The position numbers were made by a program, and so were the translations under genes. The notes beneath the pieces are model-generated. The model saw only the letters and a list, made by a program, of their open reading frames with translations. It made no database searches and was not told the DNA's origin. A stretch of 52,716 bases of DNA from Bacillota bacterium. GTDB taxonomy: Bacteria; Bacillota; Proteinivoracia; UBA4975. Position 1 is the stretch's first letter; every line of letters begins with the position of its first letter. Below, piece after piece: positions 18,725 through 26,006 of this stretch. The stretch lies in NCBI GenBank assembly GCA_012523545.1, contig JAAYIH010000002.1, positions 1 to 52,716 on the forward strand, given 5' to 3'.

Positions 18725-18915
18725 GACTGCGCCTCCCTTCCCGTGTTTAAGTGCCTCAATACTGTTCAATTATTAGTTTATTCTATAATATCGGGAAAAG
18801 GGCCTTCCGTCAATTGGAATCGCTCCCGGCATGTGTTGCCCCGAACGGAAAGTTTTGGGAAAATGTTACTGAACAGAAACACAGCTGCAGCAACCAGCGG
18901 AAAGGATGTGAGGGG

Positions 18916-20553
18916 ATGGCAAGGGTCTACATTTTAGACGGTTACCTGGATGAGCCTTCCTGCCTGGGGGTGCCGCCGTACATAGCGCCCCATGTCCGCT
19001 ACACTTACGGCGCCCTCCGGGACGCAGGCCTGAGGTCTGAGGACATCGCGTACGGCATCATCGACGACCTGCGCAGGCACCCCGAAAAAGCCGAGGAGAT
19101 GCAGGGGGCGGAAATGGTCATCATAATTGCCGGCACCACTGTGCCCGGCAAGTACTTGGGGGGCAAGCCCATTTCCCTGCAGGAAATCCGCCGGCTGGCC
19201 GCTCAATTGCGCCGGCCCCGGGTCATCCTCAGCGGGCCCATCATCCATTGCAATCTGGACGTCGGCCCGGTGGACCATATTGCCGGGGAAATCCCCGGCC
19301 TGACGGCCTACCAGCTGCTGACGGGGGAAGATTTGACCCAAAAGCTTTCGCCGGCGGAAATCGTCGACCGCTGGGCGCAACTGGGGGCAGAGGTGACCCT
19401 CAGGCATCCCCGCTTTCCCTACCTGGTCTGCGAGGTGGAGACCTTTCGGGGCTGTCCCCGGCGCAGCCACTGTAGCTTCTGCAGCGAGCGCTTTAAAAAA
19501 GTGGTCTACCAGCGCAGCGTCGCCGGCATCATCGCCGAGGTGCGGGCTCTGGCCGACCTGGGCAACGCCTACTTTCGCCTGGGGGCCCAGACCGACCTGC
19601 TCCTCTACCAGGCCCGGCGGGATGGAGAGCGGCTGGTTCCCAACCCCGAGGCCCTGGAAGCGCTCTATGCCGGCATCCGGGAGGCGGCGCCGCAGCTCAA
19701 GGTGCTGCACATGGACAACATCAACCCGGCCACCATCGCCGATTACCCCGCCGAAGCGGAGCGGGCCCTGCGGGCGATTGCCCGCTACAATACGCCGGGG
19801 GATACCGCCGCCTTTGGCCTGGAATCTGCCGACCCCGCCGTGCTGGCGGCCAATAACATCGGGACAGATACCGAAAAGACCTTCCGGGCCATCGAGATCA
19901 TGAACGCGGCGGGAGGAGAGCGGGAGGACGGCATTCCCAAACTGCTGCCGGGTCTGAACTTCCTCCACGGACTGCAGGGGGAAAGCAGGCAGACCATGGA
20001 ACTCAACCTGGAGTTTTTGCGCCGGGTCCGGGATGCGGGGTTGCTGCTGCGGCGCATCAACATTCGCCAGGTCAACCCCCTGGGCCAATACCGGCGCACC
20101 CGGCCCGCCACCGCGTACCAGTTCCAGCAGTACAAGGACGCGGTGAACCGGGAGATAAACAAGCCCATGCTGCAAAAGGTGTTTCCGCTGGGAACCACAC
20201 TTAAGGAGGTAATCGTCGAAGAGTCCGAGGGCCTCGTCGCCTACGGGCGGCAACTGGGGACCTATCCCATTCTGGTGGGCATCCCCGGCAAGTTTGCTCT
20301 GGGCAGCCAGTTGCATGTCAAGATTGTCGACCACGGGTACCGCTCCATCACCGGCCTGCCCTGGCCGCTGGACATCAACCGGGCTTCCCTGGAGCAGCTG
20401 GAGGCCCTGCCGGGCATAGGCAAAAACAGGGCCAGGAAGATCTTCCTGGCCGGTGAGTTGAAGGACATGGCCGATTTACAGGCCCTGTTGCCCGACGCCG
20501 ACTTGTCGGGCTTGGAGCAACTTGGACCCGGACTGTTCCCGCCCCGGGAGTGA
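18916..20553 (+). CDS. Radical SAM protein with C-terminal helix-hairpin-helix domain (COG1031-like)
   Basis: 545 residues from the ATG encoding MARVYILDGYLDEP, with AAAGGA nine bases upstream. The N-terminal part (1-190) resembles a B12-binding-type Rossmann region. The radical SAM core begins at ETFRGCPRRSHCSFC, a CX5CX2C arrangement rather than the canonical CX3CX2C, and contains MDNINPATI and a TPGDTAAFGLESADP segment. Residues from about 495 form a ComEA-like helix-hairpin-helix (DINRASLEQLEALPGIGKNRARKI), which usually binds DNA or RNA. The architecture matches COG1031, known mainly from archaea and of unknown reaction. It is monocistronic, with no helpful neighbour. Confidence 0.88.
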   Translation: MARVYILDGYLDEPSCLGVPPYIAPHVRYTYGALRDAGLRSEDIAYGIIDDLRRHPEKAEEMQGAEMVIIIAGTTVPGKYLGGKPISLQEIRRLAAQLRRPRVILSGPIIHCNLDVGPVDHIAGEIPGLTAYQLLTGEDLTQKLSPAEIVDRWAQLGAEVTLRHPRFPYLVCEVETFRGCPRRSHCSFCSERFKKVVYQRSVAGIIAEVRALADLGNAYFRLGAQTDLLLYQARRDGERLVPNPEALEALYAGIREAAPQLKVLHMDNINPATIADYPAEAERALRAIARYNTPGDTAAFGLESADPAVLAANNIGTDTEKTFRAIEIMNAAGGEREDGIPKLLPGLNFLHGLQGESRQTMELNLEFLRRVRDAGLLLRRINIRQVNPLGQYRRTRPATAYQFQQYKDAVNREINKPMLQKVFPLGTTLKEVIVEESEGLVAYGRQLGTYPILVGIPGKFALGSQLHVKIVDHGYRSITGLPWPLDINRASLEQLEALPGIGKNRARKIFLAGELKDMADLQALLPDADLSGLEQLGPGLFPPRE

Positions 20554-20556
20554 GGC

Positions 20557-21261
20557 CTATAGTTCCTTGAGGCGGTCTATGTACGGCAGCAACAGCTTGT
20601 AGTGGTGGATCTCGTGCCAGATCATGCGCCGCAGGACCTTGCGTCCCGTCCAGGTTTCGCCGTTCTTAACGAACTGCCGGGCGCGCCGGGACGGGTGCAG
20701 CCGGGCCATTTCATCAAGAAAAAGCTGCACGTCGGCGCGGATGGCGGCCAGTTTGGCTGCCGGGTCCCGGGGATATTCCCGCCAGTCTTCCCTGAGGGGG
20801 TTGGGGATGTCAATGCGCCAGGTGTACCACCATTCGGCCACGGCGATGTGGTCCGCCACTTCGGCCACGGTGCGCTTGCCGGCATCGAGGCGCACGTCCC
20901 ATTTGCCCCGGGGCAGCGTCTCCAGCAGGGCCATGAGGTCGGCCCGGGACCAGGAGATGATCTGCCTGGTCTGTTCCACTTCCCGGTCGGTATAGGCCCG
21001 GGCGTCCCAACGGAAGAAACCTTCGGTGTCGTAGTGGGAAGCCGTGCCCATGGCCGGTACCGTCTCGACGACCCGCAGGGGACCCCCGGCTGCCAAGGCC
21101 AGACCGTGGCTGTTCAGCCAGCGGGCTTTCCACCGGATATCTTCGGCCAGCACCGCCAGGGCTGTCTGGCGGTCGGGGCCCCAGCCGTAGGCCCCGGGTA
21201 TGTCCGGGGCGAAGGCCATCGTGTGTCCCGTCCGGGCTGTTTCAAGGCAGACATCGGGCAT
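20557..21261 (-). CDS. HicB-like domain fused to a DinB-like four-helix protein
   Basis: 234 residues from the ATG encoding MPDVCLETARTGHTMAFAPD, with GGAGG upstream; this start also clears the divergent gene. Residues 1-45 look like a HicB/UPF0150 fold (MAFAPDIPGAYGWGPDRQTALAVLAEDI). Residues 100-234 look like a DinB/YfiT four-helix bundle, with candidate metal ligands His in VADHIAVAEWWY and His residues in IWHEIHHYKLLLPY. DinB-like proteins are metal-dependent enzymes, often thiol-linked transferases, but most members are uncharacterised. It converges with the radical SAM gene, with three bases between stops. Confidence 0.8.
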   Translation of the reverse strand: MPDVCLETARTGHTMAFAPDIPGAYGWGPDRQTALAVLAEDIRWKARWLNSHGLALAAGGPLRVVETVPAMGTASHYDTEGFFRWDARAYTDREVEQTRQIISWSRADLMALLETLPRGKWDVRLDAGKRTVAEVADHIAVAEWWYTWRIDIPNPLREDWREYPRDPAAKLAAIRADVQLFLDEMARLHPSRRARQFVKNGETWTGRKVLRRMIWHEIHHYKLLLPYIDRLKEL

Positions 21262-21331
21262 CCTTTTTCCCTCCCTTGTACCATAAGCATACAGCCGGCC
21301 CGGGAATTTATCAATCTTAGGAGGTTGTGCC

Positions 21332-22666
21332 ATGGGCAAGAAACTGCTGCTGGTTGTTGCAGCGTTGCTGGTTGCCGCCTTTGTCCTTTGGATTGCTGGG
21401 GTAAAAGTTACCCCCGACCCGGAGCCGGTGCAGGTGGCGGCCAGCTACCGGCATCCCGTCCTCCGCCTGGAGGTAACTCCCGCCGCGGCAGCGGAAAATC
21501 TGGAGATCCAGATCCGGCCGCAGCGGCCGGGGGCGGGTGTTGCGCCGCCCCGCTGGCAGGAGCAGCGGACAGCGGGCTGCATTGTCATCACCCTGGAGGA
21601 GTGGCAGGGCGAACAGGATTATCTGCTTACCGCCGTTATGCCGGCGCATCCCGCCTTTGCCATGGCCGAGCCCTTTGCCTGGGCGTTTCAGGCGCCGCCG
21701 GATTATGCCTTTGATCTGGTGGCGGTGGGGGATGTGATGCTGGGCCGGCTAATGGCCGCCATGGTCCCGGACTACGACGTCGGCTATCCCCTGGCCCGCA
21801 TCAGGGAGGTTCTCGAAGCGGGGGACCTGGTCTTTGCCAACCTGGAATGCCCCATTTCCGACCGGGGGGAACCGGCGGCCAAGAAGTACGTGTTTCGCGC
21901 CCGTCCCGAGGCGGCCGCGGTTCTGGCCCTGGGCGGATTTAACCTGGTCTCCCTGGCCAACAACCACGTCCTGGACTACGGTCCCCTGGCCCTGCTGGAC
22001 ACCATGGCGGCGCTGGAAGAGCTGGGCATCGCCTGGGCCGGCGCCGGCGCCGATGAAGCCCAGGCCCGGCAGGGTGCTCTGCTGACGGTCAAAGGCGTGC
22101 GGGTTGGCGTCCTGGCCTATACCCTGCCCGCCCCCGGCCGGCTATACCCCGCCTGGGCGGCGGGGGAAGGCAAAGCGGGGACGCTGTATTACCGGGACCA
22201 GGACAAGATGCTGGCGGATTTGGCCCGCATGCGGGCGCAAGCCGATGTGGTCATCGTCTCCATGCACTGGGGTTATGAGTACACCCATGGCGTCAACGCC
22301 GAACAGAAGAAACTGGGCCGCCTGCTGGTGGACAACGGAGCCGACCTGGTGCTGGGCCATCATCCCCACGCTCCCCAGGGCATTGAATTCTACCGCGGCA
22401 AGCCCATTGTCTACAGCCTGGGCAACTTTCTCTTTTACCCCTTTTCCATGGACATAACCGACGAAAGCTTTATCCTCAAAGCCCGGATCGGGCTGGAGGG
22501 GGTGGAGGAAATGCGCCTGCTGCCCGTCCTCCTGGGCGACAGCCAGCCCTTTGTCCCTGAAGGAGCTGAGCTGGAGAGGCTGCAGGGGGTGCTGGGCAAA
22601 CTGCTGGACCAGTTTGGCACCGGGTATGCAGTTGAGGGGGCTGAACTGGTCTTAAGCATGCCGTGA
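21332..22666 (+). CDS. CapA-like metallophosphatase-fold protein
   Basis: 444 residues with an N-terminal membrane anchor (5-23), a variable region to about 128, then a CapA/PgsA domain (PGA_cap): DLVAVGDVMLGR, VFANLECPIS, NLVSLANNHVLDYG, VVIVSMHWGYEYTHG, GADLVLGHHPHAPQG and VYSLGNFLF. The Asp, Asn and His residues form the two-metal site of the calcineurin-like fold. CapA relatives take part in poly-gamma-glutamate or capsule formation. No capB or capC is nearby, so that role is not supported here and a general extracytoplasmic hydrolase is equally possible. ATG with AGGAGG upstream. Confidence 0.88.
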   Translation: MGKKLLLVVAALLVAAFVLWIAGVKVTPDPEPVQVAASYRHPVLRLEVTPAAAAENLEIQIRPQRPGAGVAPPRWQEQRTAGCIVITLEEWQGEQDYLLTAVMPAHPAFAMAEPFAWAFQAPPDYAFDLVAVGDVMLGRLMAAMVPDYDVGYPLARIREVLEAGDLVFANLECPISDRGEPAAKKYVFRARPEAAAVLALGGFNLVSLANNHVLDYGPLALLDTMAALEELGIAWAGAGADEAQARQGALLTVKGVRVGVLAYTLPAPGRLYPAWAAGEGKAGTLYYRDQDKMLADLARMRAQADVVIVSMHWGYEYTHGVNAEQKKLGRLLVDNGADLVLGHHPHAPQGIEFYRGKPIVYSLGNFLFYPFSMDITDESFILKARIGLEGVEEMRLLPVLLGDSQPFVPEGAELERLQGVLGKLLDQFGTGYAVEGAELVLSMP

Positions 22667-22723
22667 CGGCCGCCCGGAGCTTTGCGATAAGAAATACTTA
22701 TCACTGGCGGCGCTGCCTGGCGA

Positions 22724-22729
22724 TATAAT
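22724..22729 (+). promoter_or_regulatory. Candidate -10 box of the tat operon
   Basis: A perfect TATAAT lies 37 bases before the first tat start codon. No good -35 was found at 16-18 bp. A small hairpin (GATAAG and CTTATC) precedes it at about 22686-22702. Confidence 0.4.
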
Positions 22730-22765
22730 GGACTTAGTGAAATACAGCACAATGGGGTGAAAGGC

Positions 22766-22975
22766 ATGCACGTCGGCTTCATCAGCAAGATTGGGTCCAC
22801 GGAGCTGCTCCTCATCCTGGTGGTGGCCTTGCTGGTCTTTGGGCCTTCCAAGCTTCCCCAAATCGGCAGCGCCATCGGCAAGGGGATCAGGGAACTGAAA
22901 AAGGCGTCCAGAGATATTACCGAGCAGATGGAAGCCGCTTTGGAGGACGAAAGCGGAGAGGAAAAAAAGAGCTGA
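22766..22975 (+). CDS. tatA: TatA/TatB-type twin-arginine translocase subunit
   Basis: 69 residues from the inner ATG (MHVGFISKIGSTELLLIL), with GGGGTGA seven bases upstream; a GTG three codons earlier is possible. A short transmembrane helix with the conserved polar Glu in STELLLIL is followed by the hinge VFGPSKLPQIGSAIGKG, an amphipathic helix and an acidic tail. This is the complete TatA/B signature. It is the first of three tat genes; the protein recruits substrates or forms the pore of the Tat pathway. Confidence 0.93.
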   Translation: MHVGFISKIGSTELLLILVVALLVFGPSKLPQIGSAIGKGIRELKKASRDITEQMEAALEDESGEEKKS

Positions 22976-22994
22976 GCCCGGGGAGGTTGTTGCC

Positions 22995-23156
22995 GTGGTA
23001 CTAGGTTTTGCCCGCATCGGCTGGACCGAATTCTTGCTCATTCTGGCCGTGTTGGTGTTGGTGTTCGGGGTAAACCGGTTTGTGCAGGTGAAGGACGCCG
23101 TTGTCAAGGCGGTCAGGAACCTTAAGGATGCGGCCAAAGGCGGCGCCGGGGACTAG
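22995..23156 (+). CDS. Second, minimal TatA-like protein of 53 residues
   Basis: A short gene with a GTG start and GGAGG eight bases upstream, translated MVLGFARIGWTEFLLILAVL and onward to a TAG at 23154. It has the TatA layout: a polar Glu in WTEFLLIL, one transmembrane helix, a FG hinge (VFGVNRF) and an amphipathic helix (VQVKDAVVKAVRNLKDAAKGG). The usual KLP after the hinge is missing and there is almost no tail. It lies 19 bases after the first tatA and 14 before tatC, so it is a true operon member, probably a TatA/TatE paralog. Confidence 0.85.
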   Translation: MVLGFARIGWTEFLLILAVLVLVFGVNRFVQVKDAVVKAVRNLKDAAKGGAGD

Positions 23157-23170
23157 GCGGAGGGTGCGCC

Positions 23171-23908
23171 TTGGCCAAGGCCGATAAAGCCATGTCCCTG
23201 CTGGACCACTTCAATGAGCTGCGCCGGCGGCTGCTGGTGTGCGTCCTGGTCTTTTGCGTAGCCTCCGTCATCTGTTTCATCTGGGCCGGGCCCGTGCTGG
23301 AGTACATCACCCGGGGCGTTACTTTGATTTACATCCGCCCGCCCGAGGCCATGCTGGCCCACCTCAGGGTGGCTTTCACTGCGGGGCTGGCCGTTTCCTG
23401 TCCCCTGCTCTTTTACCAGCTCATTGCCTTTTTGCTGCCGGCGCTGACGGAGCGGGAGAAGAAGGTCGTCGTGGCGGCGGCCTGCATGATGTTTCTCTTG
23501 TTTTGCGCCGGAGTGCTGTTTGCCTGGTTTGTGGCCTTTCCCTTTGCCGTTAACTTCTTTGCCGGCTTTGCCGGCCCGCGGCTGCTGCCCTATTACACCG
23601 TCGGCGATTACGTCGGTTTTGTCACCGGCTTTCTCCTGGGCTTTGGCCTGGTCTTTCAGTTGCCCCTCCTCTTTTGGATCCTGGGCGCCCTGGGGCTGGT
23701 TTCGGCCCGGTTTCTGCGCTCCAGCAGGAAGTACGCCCTCATCTTGATTCTGATTGTCGCCGCCGTCGTCACGCCGCCGGACGTGGTTTCCCAGGTGTTG
23801 ATGGCCATTCCCATGCTGGCCCTGTATGAACTGGGCATTATTCTGGTGGCCACGACGGAGCGCGCGCGAAGAAAGAGGATGCAGGAGGATGGAAAAGCGG
23901 CGCCGTGA
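23171..23908 (+). CDS. tatC: TatC, core receptor of the twin-arginine translocase
   Basis: 245 residues with six transmembrane helices. The start is TTG with GGAGGG six bases upstream. Conserved features are the N-terminal LLDHFNELRRRLL, where the Glu and Arg contact the twin-arginine signal, RPPEAMLAHLRVAF, LTEREKK, the periplasmic region before FVTGFLLGFGLVFQLPL, and VVTPPDVVSQVLMAIPM. TatC recognises Tat signal peptides. No obvious Tat substrate with an RR signal is encoded next to it. Confidence 0.96.
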   Translation: MAKADKAMSLLDHFNELRRRLLVCVLVFCVASVICFIWAGPVLEYITRGVTLIYIRPPEAMLAHLRVAFTAGLAVSCPLLFYQLIAFLLPALTEREKKVVVAAACMMFLLFCAGVLFAWFVAFPFAVNFFAGFAGPRLLPYYTVGDYVGFVTGFLLGFGLVFQLPLLFWILGALGLVSARFLRSSRKYALILILIVAAVVTPPDVVSQVLMAIPMLALYELGIILVATTERARRKRMQEDGKAAP

Positions 23909-23924
23909 GCGCCGCTTATTTTTT
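23897..23924 (+). terminator. Terminator of the tat operon
   Basis: Seven-base arms GCGGCGC and GCGCCGC with loop CGTGA, then TTATTTTTT. It overlaps the tatC stop codon. Confidence 0.9.
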
Positions 23925-23970
23925 GCGCAGTATGGCCGCACCTGGTTGGATAATTGTGCTTTTAAGAGCA

Positions 23971-24007
23971 ACGGGTCAGGCGGATGTTTCCGGCCTGACC
24001 CGTTTTT
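23971..24007 (+). terminator. Second terminator-like hairpin before the DUF2804 gene
   Basis: Eleven-base perfect arms ACGGGTCAGGC (23971-23981) and GCCTGACCCGT (23993-24003) with five T on the plus strand. It is a backup for the tat operon and lies just after the stop of the convergent gene. Confidence 0.8.
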
Positions 24008-24010
24008 GTC

Positions 24011-25021
24011 TTACCAGCGGGCGAAATGCTCCTCGGCCCAGCCGACGATATCCCGGAAGGTGTATTTCTGCCCTTTGCCGTCAACTACCGTTCCGCTGAA
24101 ACGGCCGATCATCTGGTGCACTTCCGAACGCAACACCCAGACATCGGTCTTGGCTGTGCGCTGGAAGAAGGGGACGAAGGTGATGTCCACCTGTCCGTCT
24201 TGGGTGTGCATCTTCCAGGGGGCCATGAGGTTCTTGCCGTCATAGGCAAAAACCACGTCTTCGTGGATCTTGGTAAGCACCCCGTCGATGCAGATGCCGT
24301 TTTCATTGAGACCGGTGCCGTCGGTCCAGCCGGCGCCAAAATTGAGGCCAATGGTGTGGCCGTTGCTGACTCCCGAAGCCGAGGCCCAGTTCCAGAAGCT
24401 GGAAAAGGGCCAGATTCCGCGGCCCAGGTCCAGGCAGGCAAAGCCGCCCCGGGCGTCGTATACGGCGTCGCCGAGTTGCACTGTGCCGGTGACGGGGAGG
24501 GTATTCTGCTTGGAGGTAAACTGGAATTGACGCCGGCTCCAGGGAATAACAACATTGAGGGTTTCATGGTCCCGGGGGCGGCTGACCTCCAGCCTTGCCG
24601 TGAGGACCTTGCCGTCAAAAGCGGGGATGTCGACGGAGATTTTCACTCCCTGGTCATGGTTGAGGAATGACGCCGTCAGCCCGGGACTGACAAATTCCAC
24701 ATCCCCGTCGGCGGTGGGGGGCAGGTCAAATCCTCTGCCCAGCAGGGTGCTCACCGTCTTTTCGTGAAAGTAGCCCGTCCTGAAATCCAGGAAGTACACA
24801 AAGGCCAGGCCCAGGTAGTCGATGTCGGAGACGGTGGCGGAAAAGAGGAAGTCCCGGGTGGTGATGCACCAATAATTCCACCGCTTTTTGCGGGGGAACC
24901 GGCCCCGCAGGTTGCAGGTATGCAGGGGGTGCCGGGACCAGCCGACGGCTTCGGGGTTCAGGGTTCCCTTCTCGGTGCACAGGTTGACGGGCGCGGTCAG
25001 TTCCCGTTCGGAGTAAGCCAT
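24011..25021 (-). CDS. DUF2804 family protein
   Basis: 336 residues from ATG (MAYSERELTAPVNLCTEKG) with AGGAGG eight bases upstream; a GTG three codons earlier overlaps that site. The protein is beta-rich and recalls the DUF2804 family: WNYWCITTRDFLFSATVSDIDYLG, a central FNWASASG-like block (WNWASASGVSNGHTIGLNFG) and DVWVLRSEVHQMIGRFSG. The Gly/Trp-rich layout resembles lipocalin-like or hydroxyneurosporene-synthase-like folds. Function unknown. It is monocistronic and opposite to the tat operon. Confidence 0.82.
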   Translation of the reverse strand: MAYSERELTAPVNLCTEKGTLNPEAVGWSRHPLHTCNLRGRFPRKKRWNYWCITTRDFLFSATVSDIDYLGLAFVYFLDFRTGYFHEKTVSTLLGRGFDLPPTADGDVEFVSPGLTASFLNHDQGVKISVDIPAFDGKVLTARLEVSRPRDHETLNVVIPWSRRQFQFTSKQNTLPVTGTVQLGDAVYDARGGFACLDLGRGIWPFSSFWNWASASGVSNGHTIGLNFGAGWTDGTGLNENGICIDGVLTKIHEDVVFAYDGKNLMAPWKMHTQDGQVDITFVPFFQRTAKTDVWVLRSEVHQMIGRFSGTVVDGKGQKYTFRDIVGWAEEHFARW

Positions 25022-25168
25022 GTCAAACACCTCCTGCTCTATATTTCTTGGCCGGCCCGGCTTTTCCTGCCTGCAGCAGGTTCCGGGGCCGGCACAGTGA
25101 TGGCCAGTTATGCCCGTGCAGTAATACCCGCAGAGCCGGCCGCGCTGGCGCCGCCCAATCCCGATACG

Positions 25169-25204
25169 GGGGGCTGTAACCAGAGACAGCCCCCTTTGTT
25201 TTTG
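25169..25204 (+). terminator. Orphan terminator upstream of the microprotein genes
   Basis: Nine-base arms GGGGGCTGT (25169-25177) and ACAGCCCCC (25186-25194), then TTTGTTTTT. No plus-strand gene ends here, so it may end a small RNA or act as insulation. Confidence 0.7.
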
Positions 25205-25267
25205 CCCCGGCCGGACACCTGCCCGCGTACATTGCCTGTCGAGATAATGCCTATTTCAGTTGCCAGT

Positions 25268-25285
25268 CCGTTGTCATATTTTGTA
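25268..25285 (+). promoter_or_regulatory. Sporulation-like promoter box of microprotein gene 1
   Basis: The 18-base block CCGTTGTCATATTTTGTA is repeated with one change upstream of the next gene (25469-25486). Its CATATTTT matches the CATAnnnT -10 pattern of mother-cell sigma factors (sigma-E/sigma-K). The box starts its CATA 39 bases before the ATG. The -35 match is unclear. Confidence 0.5.
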
Positions 25286-25313
25286 CCAAACAGCTGAAGG
25301 GAGGAATCAGGGT

Positions 25314-25406
25314 ATGACAACGGAGATCACCCGGAGACGCAACAACCAGATTATTTGGATAATCATTATAGCGTTAATGATACTGTTTCTGTTTGATTTT
25401 GACTAA
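25314..25406 (+). CDS. 30-residue membrane microprotein
   Basis: ATG with GGGAGG upstream, translated as MTTEITRRRNNQ, then a hydrophobic stretch IIWIIIIALMILFLF and the end DFD. A basic head, one short transmembrane helix and an acidic tail are the layout of small spore-former membrane peptides. The Shine-Dalgarno site, the promoter box shared with the next gene and clean stop support a real gene. No family could be named. Confidence 0.7.
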   Translation: MTTEITRRRNNQIIWIIIIALMILFLFDFD

Positions 25407-25468
25407 ACCTTCCGCGGAGAGAGCAGGGCAAAAGGTTGAATAGGTTTTAGTTCATGCCAGCGCAAGTG

Positions 25469-25486
25469 CCGTGGTCATATTTTGTA
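25469..25486 (+). promoter_or_regulatory. Sporulation-like promoter box of microprotein gene 2
   Basis: CCGTGGTCATATTTTGTA, identical in 17 of 18 bases to the box at 25268-25285. Its CATA lies 38 bases before the next ATG, almost the same distance as in the first copy. Confidence 0.5.
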
Positions 25487-25513
25487 GTACAGCACGGGAA
25501 AAGAGGAAAGTGA

Positions 25514-25615
25514 ATGTTCCGCGATTTTGATGATCTCTTCTTGCTGCTGATTATCATCATCATCCTGCTGTTCTTTTTTCTGTTTTGGCAGGAGGACTGC
25601 AAGAAGCGTGCCTAA
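25514..25615 (+). CDS. 33-residue membrane microprotein
   Basis: ATG with GAGG seven bases upstream. It starts MFRDFDDLFLLL, continues with IIIIILLFFFLFW and ends QEDCKKRA. The hydrophobic core is one transmembrane helix; the acidic head and basic, single-Cys tail are the reverse of the charge order in the 30-residue neighbour. It shares that neighbour's upstream box and direction, so both are probably made together, possibly during sporulation. The partnership is inference. Confidence 0.7.
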   Translation: MFRDFDDLFLLLIIIIILLFFFLFWQEDCKKRA

Positions 25616-25629
25616 GCAAATTGGGGGAG

Positions 25630-25660
25630 AAGCCCAGCTGTAGGAGCTGGGCTTAATATT
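25630..25660 (+). terminator. Terminator-like hairpin after the microprotein genes
   Basis: Perfect ten-base arms AAGCCCAGCT (25630-25639) and AGCTGGGCTT (25645-25654) with a five-base loop, followed by a weak AATATTTG tract. Confidence 0.6.
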
Positions 25661-25686
25661 TGCTGTGACCCGCCGGACCGTTTGTT

Positions 25687-25695
25687 CATAGACTA
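25687..25695 (+). promoter_or_regulatory. CATAnnnTA box before the 73-residue protein
   Basis: CATAGACTA matches the sigma-K -10 pattern CATAnnnTA, and an AC dinucleotide lies 17 bases upstream. The box is preceded by CCGTTTGTT, similar to the CCGTTGT in front of the two microprotein boxes, and starts 36 bases before the start codon. Confidence 0.45.
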
Positions 25696-25722
25696 ATCCA
25701 GGAAGCAAGGGGGGAAAAAAGC

Positions 25723-25944
25723 GTGACCGATAAACCCATCGACCTGGAGGCTATTCCCAAACCCATTCGGGACATCCTGGCCAAAATGGACCCGTCCGCC
25801 CTCAAGGCGCTGTTGGCGTCCCTGCCCAAAGATAAGGTGAGGCCGATGCTGGCGGAAGCCATGGGCTACGTCAAGAACATGCCCCAGAAAGAGAAGGAGG
25901 CCTTTAAACAACTGCTAAGCAATTTTATTCAGGGCAAAGACTGA
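25723..25944 (+). CDS. Small helical protein of unknown function, 73 residues
   Basis: GTG start behind a purine-rich GGGGGGAAAAAA site. The sequence (MTDKPIDLEAIPKPIRDILA, then DPSALKALLASLPKDKVRPM and a final KEAFKQLLSNFIQGKD) predicts three amphipathic helices with no signal or membrane part. I do not recognise the family. The CATA box in front of it suggests expression together with the two microproteins. Confidence 0.7.
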   Translation: MTDKPIDLEAIPKPIRDILAKMDPSALKALLASLPKDKVRPMLAEAMGYVKNMPQKEKEAFKQLLSNFIQGKD

Positions 25945-26006
25945 CAGCCCTTGGGAAAAGGCGTACTAATTGTCCGGAGTCCAGCCTAGTAAGGAGGTGT
26001 TGAACC

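Noticed and set aside
21332-22666. Poly-gamma-glutamate capsule locus
   Set aside because: Only a CapA-like gene is present. capB, capC and capE are missing, so no capsule system is claimed.
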